From an uncultured Chromatiaceae bacterium (lineage in GTDB: Bacteria; Pseudomonadota; Gammaproteobacteria; Enterobacterales; Alteromonadaceae), in the NCBI GenBank assembly GCA_946482615.1, contig CAMLSF010000002.1:1-62398 (forward strand): a stretch of DNA of 62,398 bases, given 5' to 3'. A program made the translations under genes and the position numbers. Within the stretch, counting starts at the first letter, position 1. The number at the start of each line of letters is the position of its first letter. Shown piece after piece: positions 56,647 through 62,398 of the stretch. A model generated the notes under the pieces. It searched no databases and was not told where the DNA came from. It saw nothing but the letters and a program-made list of their open reading frames with translations.

Positions 56647-57270
56647 TCAGGCATTTCGGGCAGCCAGCATCCGTTCTACCGTATCCACTATAGTGACGGT
56701 TTGCTGATCCAGTTCGATATTGACTCTGTCGCCTGCTTTACGCTGACCTAAAGTGGTGACGTTAAGCGTCTCTGGTATTAAATGCAGGCTAAAACTTGTT
56801 GCTGTGACTTCACCTACAGTCAGGCTGATACCATCAATACTGATAAAACCTTTGCTGAGCACATAGGGTTCAAACTCTCTCTTAAGTTCAATATCGACCC
56901 GCCAGTTCGCCCCACTCTGGCTGACCGCTAATATTTCTGCCGTGCCATGCACATGGCCGGACACCAAATGCCCGCCTATTTCACGGCCAAAAGTTAAAGA
57001 ACGTTCAAAGTTCACCCAACAACCAGCGCTTAACTCCCCCAGATTGGTTTTGGCTAAGGTTTCGTCAATCACATCAAAGCTCACCCAACCGCGAGGCTCA
57101 AGCTGACTAAATTCGGTGGCGGTTAAACAAGTGCCGTTAACGGAGATACTGGCGCCCCGCTCCAGGTTTTGTAATAACTGCACAGGCACTTCAAGAGTTA
57201 AGCGCCTAAACTGTTGTTGGTCGCTGATTTCACTGACTTTAACTTTCGCCTGAACTATTCCGGTAAACAT
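56647..57270 (-). CDS. ribE: Riboflavin synthase alpha subunit
   Basis: The enzyme makes riboflavin from two molecules of 6,7-dimethyl-8-ribityllumazine. Two homologous lumazine-binding domains are visible (MFTGIVQ, then GRDIGGH-like FGREIGGHLVSGHVHG, then GVSLT-like DGISLTVGEV). It has 207 aa. It is divergent from a MATE pump gene, as in E. coli (ribC and mdtK). The other rib genes and an FMN riboswitch are not in the window. Confidence 0.95.
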   Translation of the reverse strand: MFTGIVQAKVKVSEISDQQQFRRLTLEVPVQLLQNLERGASISVNGTCLTATEFSQLEPRGWVSFDVIDETLAKTNLGELSAGCWVNFERSLTFGREIGGHLVSGHVHGTAEILAVSQSGANWRVDIELKREFEPYVLSKGFISIDGISLTVGEVTATSFSLHLIPETLNVTTLGQRKAGDRVNIELDQQTVTIVDTVERMLAARNA

Positions 57271-57327
57271 AAGGCCCCTGCTGTGCTATCTTTACGGCGT
57301 TTTTTCGCCTGTCTGACAAGAGTTGTT

Positions 57328-58716
57328 ATGTTACCTTTTTCCCGCTTTGAAGCAAAAACCATTCTGAAATTATCCGGCCCTATTATGTTGGCTCAGTTAA
57401 CCCAAACCATGATGTTTGTCATTGACACTATTATGGCCGGCCGGGTCAGTGCATTGGATATGGCGGCTATTGCCGTGGCCTCTGCCATTTGGTTGCCCAT
57501 TATTCTGACTTTACAAGGTTTATTGCTGGCGCTGACCCCTATAATTTCTCAGCTGTATGGCGCAAAAAACCACAAGGCCATTCCGCATAATGCGCTGCAG
57601 GGTTTTTATCTGGCCATGGTGCTGGCCACTGTGATTGTCATTGCTATGCAGTTTATTCATCTGCCGCTGCAGTATTTGTCGATGGAAGATAATCTGCGCG
57701 ACAAAGCCGTGGATTATCTGGTGTATGTCAGCTACGGCGTTTATCCGGCCGCAGGTTATATGATCTTCCGTAACCTGTTTGAAGGCATAGGCAATACCAA
57801 AGCCACCATGTGGATAGCCTTTGTAGGTATTCTGGTTAATATTCCGGCCAACTATGTATTTATTTATGGCAAGTTAGGCATGCCGGCTTTAGGCGGCGCA
57901 GGTTGTGGTGTCGCAACCTCTTTGGTGTTTTTGGCGATGTTTATTGCCATCACTATTTATGCCTTTAAAAGCCGCAGCACAGCGCTTTATATGAAAAAGC
58001 CAGATAGCCTGAAACCCAATAGCAAAGACTTATGGCATATCATTGCCATAGGCACGCCTATCGCCTTTTCGCTGTTTTTTGAAGTGACCCTGTTCTCCTC
58101 TATTCCACTGATGATTGTGCATTTAGGCCCTATAGTGGTGGCCGGTCATCAAATTGCCAATAATTACAGCGCTTTGGTGTTTATGCTGCCGATGAGTATG
58201 GGTATGGCGACAACCATCAGGGTCGGACATCTGGTCGGCAGTAACGATGTACAGGAGCTGAAAAAAGCCGTATCCACAGCTGTGCAGCTGGCGATGATGA
58301 TGGCGGTGGGCATAGCACTGGTGACTTATTTTGGTCGTTTTTTCGTCGCATCACTCTACTCTACCGACCCGGCTGTATTAGCAGTAGCGACCTCAATTTT
58401 AGTGCTGGCTTGTTTTTACCAGATTTCCGATGCGATACAGGTAGTATCCGCCTGCGCGCTGAGGGGTTTAAAACACACCAAACCTATCTTTTTTATCACC
58501 TTTATTGCCTATTGGCCGATCGGTTTTGGTTTGGGCACTGTATTAGGTTTAACCGACTGGATCGCCCCCAAAATGGGCGCTCATGGCTTCTGGGTTGGCA
58601 TCATACTTGGGTTGTCCTGCGCTGCTGTGATGCTGGCGCTTATTTTAAGAAACCAAATCAGGCGATTGGAAGATGGCAAGATGTTACAACAACAGGCTAC
58701 AGCGGTCGTTCATTAA
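57328..58716 (+). CDS. MATE family multidrug efflux pump (NorM/MdtK)
   Basis: This is a sodium- or proton-coupled exporter with 12 transmembrane helices, 462 aa from the ATG at 57328. Typical blocks are GPIMLAQLTQTMMFVIDTIMAGRV in the first helix pair and GHQIANNYSALVFMLPMSMGMATTIRVG in the seventh. A longer frame from 57214 overlaps ribE and is unlikely. It resembles the NorM/MdtK branch, which exports fluoroquinolones and cationic dyes. The last 44 nt overlap the DUF3080 gene. Confidence 0.9.
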   Translation: MLPFSRFEAKTILKLSGPIMLAQLTQTMMFVIDTIMAGRVSALDMAAIAVASAIWLPIILTLQGLLLALTPIISQLYGAKNHKAIPHNALQGFYLAMVLATVIVIAMQFIHLPLQYLSMEDNLRDKAVDYLVYVSYGVYPAAGYMIFRNLFEGIGNTKATMWIAFVGILVNIPANYVFIYGKLGMPALGGAGCGVATSLVFLAMFIAITIYAFKSRSTALYMKKPDSLKPNSKDLWHIIAIGTPIAFSLFFEVTLFSSIPLMIVHLGPIVVAGHQIANNYSALVFMLPMSMGMATTIRVGHLVGSNDVQELKKAVSTAVQLAMMMAVGIALVTYFGRFFVASLYSTDPAVLAVATSILVLACFYQISDAIQVVSACALRGLKHTKPIFFITFIAYWPIGFGLGTVLGLTDWIAPKMGAHGFWVGIILGLSCAAVMLALILRNQIRRLEDGKMLQQQATAVVH

Positions 58717-59704
58717 CCTATTCAATCTGGTTGTTGCTGTTTTCCTGCTCAGCAGCTGTAGTGATCCGGCCATATCCCTGATGGATGACTACAGCAGCAG
58801 GCTTGAACGTGTTTTAGGCCTGGAGCTGCACAAGCCAGCGCCACTGGATTTGGAGCAGCTGCCGTCCATCACAGACACCAGAGCGGAGATCAAAGACAGC
58901 AGCATTACGCTGGTGGAGCTGGTGGCGACCAGAGCTTGTGGTTTAGATGCGTTGCTGGGGGAACGTAATAGCAGTTTGGGAAAAGTGATGACCTCAAGCC
59001 AGCGTTTAAGATACGAACTGCAGTTTTTAAAGCAGGTGCAGCCTTGTTTAACTCATCCGGAGATCGCACCTGATTTACAACAAAAATTGACCACCATTGC
59101 CTCTGAAAAAGCCAGTCAAATCCACCAGCACTGGCAGAACTTTCTGCTGCAGGATCAGAGCTTGCGCCAGCAATTGCATCCATCCCCTAGTCTGTCAGAA
59201 CCAAATTCAGTCGCTGGTGTGGCTGAAACCATGCAAGCCTTACATTCCCTGCTGGCACTTCAAACAAGTATTGCAGAGCAAAACTGGCAGCAGGCAACCA
59301 GCATCAATCCTGAGCTGGCATTAGAAGCTTTATACAAAGCCAATAGTTTCAGTCAGTTGCAACAAAGCTTACGATGGAGTCAAAACTGGCTGCACAATTT
59401 GAACCAGCAGTTAGAACAAGTGGATTTAAGCCTTCTGTGCCCTGCAGGTAAACACAGCGACAAAGCCGATATACTCGACACCATTTTACTGCAGTATTTT
59501 ATCGGCAAAGTACAGCTGTATCTGGCGCAGGTGGATGGTGCCTATCAGCAATTGCATCCGCTGTTAGAGCAGCTGTATCAGGATACAGCTCTGGCGCAGT
59601 CTATTCAGCAACGCTTCGAAGTGCCCAATACAAAATTAAAAGCAGAGCTAAAACGCCATGTGATCTGGTGGAAAAAAGTACAGCAGCAGTGCCCGAAATC
59701 GTAG
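58673..59704 (+). CDS. DUF3080-like lipoprotein
   Basis: The 343-aa product has an N-terminal signal with a lipobox (FLLSSCSD; Cys at 29). The mature protein is mostly helical and Gln/Leu-rich. It resembles DUF3080, a gammaproteobacterial lipoprotein family without known function. The ATG at 58673 is the only plausible start in this frame and lies inside the MATE gene, so the two are likely coupled. Confidence 0.72.
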   Translation: MARCYNNRLQRSFINLFNLVVAVFLLSSCSDPAISLMDDYSSRLERVLGLELHKPAPLDLEQLPSITDTRAEIKDSSITLVELVATRACGLDALLGERNSSLGKVMTSSQRLRYELQFLKQVQPCLTHPEIAPDLQQKLTTIASEKASQIHQHWQNFLLQDQSLRQQLHPSPSLSEPNSVAGVAETMQALHSLLALQTSIAEQNWQQATSINPELALEALYKANSFSQLQQSLRWSQNWLHNLNQQLEQVDLSLLCPAGKHSDKADILDTILLQYFIGKVQLYLAQVDGAYQQLHPLLEQLYQDTALAQSIQQRFEVPNTKLKAELKRHVIWWKKVQQQCPKS

Positions 59705-59729
59705 GGGCACGGTTTATCCGCGCCCGTTA

Positions 59730-59892
59730 CTGCAGCTTCAAAAACGACGGACTATCCCTTAAGTAATTGATGTTGCAGCGAGGCGGCAAGGGATTGAGAC
59801 CCCAGGAGCATAGTTGCCTATGCGACCGGGGCGAAGCTTTTACAGTAAAATCAGGCAGCCAACAAAGCTGCAGCTTCAAGTACGACGGGGAT
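59730..59892. repeat. ERIC-type element, near full length, with an extra end fragment
   Basis: From TATCCCTTAAGTAATTGATG (59753) to ACGGGGAT (59892) the sequence follows the enterobacterial ERIC consensus: GAGGCGGCAAG, CCCCAGGAGC, a central inverted repeat GCATAG / CTATGC between CCCC and GGGG, GCCAACAAAGCTGCAGCTTC and AAGTACGACGGGGAT. About 15-20 extra nt (around 59839-59855) make it longer than the 127-bp standard. In front, 59730-59750 is an extra copy of the other end (CTGCAGCTTCAAAAACGACGG). It fills the space between two convergent genes and ends at the stop codon of the next one. Confidence 0.8.
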
Positions 59893-60788
59893 TACATTTC
59901 GATATATTGAGGCCAGCCTAATAGCGGATTCAGCATACCCTGCTTATGCTCATAGGCATCACGCCGCTCTGGTGACGCATTTTCTGCCAGCAGCTTTTTA
60001 TAACCTTTGGCAAACTGCAAAGTACGAACTAAAGCCGCATAAAAGTTATCGCCAAGCTCCACAGTGACTGCTTCAGCAAAACCTGCAGGTAACAAGCTAA
60101 GCACCTGATCGGTATGAGCTTTGATAAAGGTCACGTCAAACCATTCATCAGCTAACTCGATATCGCGTAACCGCTGTTTTAAATCCTGCTTTACTTTGCC
60201 GCCTTGAGTACAAAGACGATACAGCACCACTTCGGCCAGCATATCTTCCAGGTTAAAATGCTCAAAGGGGTCAAGCTGCGTATGGTAAAAATAAGTTTGT
60301 TTCACCACACTGATGGCCTGACGGCGACGTGATTCACGCAAAGCCTGCTGATACACAGCAAACCCTTGCCACTCCTCCGCATCAGGCGGGCTGGCAATAT
60401 CCTGCAGTAACTGCTCTTCCACTTCACCGTATAACGACTTGCGGTTTGGCGTCTGTTGGCTGACCTGAGACAACATGCTCCAGCCCTTTTGGAAAGGTTT
60501 GACTATACCTTCAGGGCTAATCAGCAAGGCCAGAGCTTTTTCTACATCATGATCCGACAACTCGGCCAGGCCTAAACTTGCGACACCTATAATGTCATGT
60601 GCGGCCTGTTCCAGCAGATGCATTTTGTATTTGTTGTAAAACTTGTCCGCAAACTTCAGGCTCATCAGCACGGCTTTGCTTTTCACCTGCTCCAGCTGTG
60701 CCTCTGACAGTTTTTGCTCTGCTCTGGCGTAATTGAGCACCTTAGTTAAAAAAGGCCCCTGATTGGCATCCCGCACCACTAACTGCAT
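59892..60788 (-). CDS. Uncharacterised 298-aa protein, last gene of the J-domain cluster
   Basis: I do not recognise the family. The product is soluble, mostly helical, with no signal peptide, membrane helix or nucleotide motif. Noticeable segments are an early LKFADKFYNKYKMHLLEQAAHD and a C-terminal MLNPLLGWPQYIEM. It begins 27 nt after the 253-aa gene and is last of four co-directional genes starting with a J-domain protein. Confidence 0.6.
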   Translation of the reverse strand: MQLVVRDANQGPFLTKVLNYARAEQKLSEAQLEQVKSKAVLMSLKFADKFYNKYKMHLLEQAAHDIIGVASLGLAELSDHDVEKALALLISPEGIVKPFQKGWSMLSQVSQQTPNRKSLYGEVEEQLLQDIASPPDAEEWQGFAVYQQALRESRRRQAISVVKQTYFYHTQLDPFEHFNLEDMLAEVVLYRLCTQGGKVKQDLKQRLRDIELADEWFDVTFIKAHTDQVLSLLPAGFAEAVTVELGDNFYAALVRTLQFAKGYKKLLAENASPERRDAYEHKQGMLNPLLGWPQYIEM

Positions 60789-60815
60789 AACTGAACCCTT
60801 ATCAACTGCTTCGCC

Positions 60816-61577
60816 TTAATCGAGGAAACTAAACATATCGTCCACTTCGGCATATTCGTCCGTGGCCTGATTTTTCTCTTTGGCCTGCATCACCAGCTCA
60901 GCCGCAAACTTATTGATAATATGCTCCCAGCCTGAGTTTTCATTGCGTACCAGATTTTTAATCGCCTGTTCCACCTGAGGCGTTAACTGGCGAATAAGCG
61001 CTAATAAGCTGCGCGGGTCGTCATAACCCAAACCATGCACTTCTTCGTTCAGATGACGTTCGGTGTAGCTGATGGCTTCTTCTAAATCCTGTTCTTCTTC
61101 ATGCAATAAATCATGCACTTCGTCTTCATCTTCAATCACTTCGCCACGGTACAGCTCAATAAAAGGGATGGACAAATAAAACAAACCAGCCGGATCTTCC
61201 GCTATGGCTTCCAGAATTTCGGCCTGTTTGGTTTCGTTATCCTGAGTGCGGATAAGGTAAGTTAAAAAATCAAAAGTATGCTGCTTTAAATCTTCCGCAT
61301 TGTTTTTGATTTTTTCTTCCCAGTACAAAGGCTGCTGGCAGACGATGTCGCGGATTTTCTCCGGAGTCATCAGCTCAGAAATAATGGACGGAAAGGAAAT
61401 ATCATGCTGACTGTTAATTTGAGTCAGAGTCACAATATCAATATTTTCAATCACTTCAACCAACTGATCATCAGACATTGTATTGGCCATCAGCTCAAAT
61501 TTTTTGCTGGCCTGTTTGGGCTCCACTATGGCAAGTTCTTTAATTTCCGCCACAGCAATTTCAATCAGGTTATTCAT
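60816..61577 (-). CDS. Uncharacterised acidic 253-aa protein of the J-domain cluster
   Basis: I do not recognise this protein. It is soluble and acidic, with a Glu/Asp-rich middle (about 148-175, EVIEDEDEVHDLLHEEEQD) and helices on either side. There is no signal or membrane helix. Its ATG overlaps the stop of the preceding gene (TGATG), which implies coupled, likely balanced translation. Confidence 0.6.
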   Translation of the reverse strand: MNNLIEIAVAEIKELAIVEPKQASKKFELMANTMSDDQLVEVIENIDIVTLTQINSQHDISFPSIISELMTPEKIRDIVCQQPLYWEEKIKNNAEDLKQHTFDFLTYLIRTQDNETKQAEILEAIAEDPAGLFYLSIPFIELYRGEVIEDEDEVHDLLHEEEQDLEEAISYTERHLNEEVHGLGYDDPRSLLALIRQLTPQVEQAIKNLVRNENSGWEHIINKFAAELVMQAKEKNQATDEYAEVDDMFSFLD

Positions 61578-62131
61578 CAGCGACCTTCCCTGTTAAAAGT
61601 GATTTCATCGTATTGGTCATCGTAGCCTTCTTCTTCGTCGTCATGACCTTCGTAATCGTCCTCCGCCTCATTACGGAATGGGGACTCATCCGCGTCTTCG
61701 TCATCCTCATCATGATGATCACGTGGGCCAGGCGCAGCCGCAACATGCTTGTTCAGCATAAAAAGCACAGCACAACTTTCAATCAGTAACTCTTCGTTAA
61801 ATTCACGAATGGTTTTTACCAGGGCTAAATCGGCGTTATTAAACGCCACTGAGGTTTTAAACTCGTCCCAGACCGGCATGGTATTTTTAGCCAGCCAGGC
61901 GGCCCATTTCAGATTGGCTTCAGGAGTGAATTTAACCCGACCATACAAAGCGACAGGCAAATATTCAGGCACCGAATGCAACATTTTCGGATCGGCCTGC
62001 AAAATGCTTTTGATTTGGGCGGTGAATCTCTCCAGCGCTTTTGGCGTATCCGGATCGTTGTAGGATTCAATATTCTCGTAAGCGTCAGTTTTTAACGCTT
62101 CTAAACGGTTTTTGTCGAATGTTTTGCTCAT
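61577..62131 (-). CDS. Uncharacterised 184-aa protein with acidic tail, J-domain cluster
   Basis: I do not recognise this protein. The first 130 residues look like a compact helical domain (with PVALYGRVKFTPEANLKWAAW), then about 45 residues are almost all Asp, Glu, His and Gly (about 135-175). Long acidic tails are common in chaperone partners and metal binders. It starts 5 nt after the J-domain gene and is coupled to the next one. Confidence 0.6.
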   Translation of the reverse strand: MSKTFDKNRLEALKTDAYENIESYNDPDTPKALERFTAQIKSILQADPKMLHSVPEYLPVALYGRVKFTPEANLKWAAWLAKNTMPVWDEFKTSVAFNNADLALVKTIREFNEELLIESCAVLFMLNKHVAAAPGPRDHHDEDDEDADESPFRNEAEDDYEGHDDEEEGYDDQYDEITFNREGR

Positions 62132-62136
62132 CAGTT

Positions 62137-62398
62137 TTAACCTTTTACGGACGGGTAATAACTATCCCACAGCTCTTTCATCGCTGCGGTCGGGTCCGGC
62201 ACTATCACATTATTAAAATCTTTAATAAAAGCCGCGCGTTTTTTGGCGTCTGACAATACATCATAGGCTTCTTTTACCTTTTGTAATTGTGCGCCTGCCT
62301 GCTCTTTTTCATCATCCGTTAAATTCAGCAGTTTATCCGGATGGTATTTATTGGATAAACGCTTGTAGGCTTTTTTTATCTCGTCTTCACTGGCGTTG
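62137..62398 (-). CDS. J-domain (DnaJ-like) protein, C-terminal part
   Basis: The gene is cut by the window edge. The 86 visible residues include helix II of a J-domain ([20 protein letters not shown]), the Hsp70-activating HPD tripeptide, and helix III ([17 protein letters not shown]). Only about 35 residues follow, ending [12 protein letters not shown], so this is a short type III J-protein without a zinc-finger or glycine-rich region. The three genes behind it are tightly spaced and co-directional. The reading frame was translated by hand. Confidence 0.85.
   Translation of the reverse strand, partial: NASEDEIKKAYKRLSNKYHPDKLLNLTDDEKEQAGAQLQKVKEAYDVLSDAKKRAAFIKDFNNVIVPDPTAAMKELWDSYYPSVKG

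Noticed and set aside
57214..57327. N-terminal extension of the MATE pump
   Set aside because: It overlaps the ribE start on the other strand, lacks hydrophobic or conserved residues, and the ATG at 57328 has its own binding site.
1..62398. CRISPR arrays, prophage, integrons or intact insertion sequences
   Set aside because: I saw no regularly spaced repeats, no phage structural genes, no integrase and no transposase. The accessory signals are limited to short ERIC-type repeats and one terminal hairpin.

Overview
The window looks like chromosome from a marine or freshwater gammaproteobacterium of the Alteromonadales/Chromatiaceae group, most like Rheinheimera. This is an inference from gene order: uvrY-uvrC-pgsA followed by Gly/Cys/Leu tRNAs, ccoNOQP-fixH-ccoI-ccoS-fnr-uspE-ttcA, thrS-infC-rpmI-rplT, ribE beside a MATE pump, and families such as DUF2989, DUF2987 and DUF3080. 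There is no phage, CRISPR array or intact insertion sequence. Most genes are housekeeping, tightly packed and intact.

Layout. 1-4.1 kb: a four-tRNA operon (Gly-Cys-Leu-Gly), the uvrY-uvrC-pgsA operon and a tRNA-Ser. 4.3-10 kb: L-asparaginase I, a three-gene operon (zinc-ribbon membrane protein, YeaC, large DUF349 protein) and an M14 carboxypeptidase. 10-23.6 kb is a central-carbohydrate block: a long-form GAPDH, 6-phosphogluconate dehydrogenase, the malQ-glgB-glgX glycogen genes, gapA behind a HexR-like double operator, and a hexose-6-phosphate mutarotase. 23.9-33.8 kb is a microaerobic respiration block: cbb3 oxidase structural genes including a 59-aa CcoQ, their assembly and copper-loading genes, the oxygen sensor FNR, UspE and the tRNA thiolase TtcA. 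33.8-41.2 kb holds envelope, tRNA-modification and metabolic genes (DTW, Bax-like, LRAT-like, alaA, yfbR, CDF transporter, SLT protein). 41.2-52.5 kb is a complete cellulose operon: bcsP/R-like, bcsQ, a bcsA-bcsB fusion, bcsC, bcsD, bcsZ. 53-56.3 kb is the thrS-infC-rpmI-rplT translation operon. 56.4-62.4 kb holds ribE, a MATE pump, a DUF3080 lipoprotein, an ERIC-type repeat and a chain of three unrecognised genes behind a J-domain gene cut by the window edge.

The most notable non-coding signals are: five or six copies of a TTGATAAAAA-TGAAA-like motif, in both orientations, in the 490-bp region upstream of the cellulose operon; a HexR-like palindrome plus a second overlapping site at gapA; an AUU start codon for infC and a terminator-like hairpin between infC and rpmI; mutually exclusive hairpins in the malQ-glgB spacer; and three ERIC-family repeats (remnant, internally deleted, near full length). 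The J-domain plus three-gene chain at the right edge is the best candidate for an undescribed protein system, but no function can be read from it.

All calls come from reading the sequence; no database search was possible. Start sites were moved inward from the longest reading frame where a ribosome binding site, lipobox or family N-terminus argued for it.
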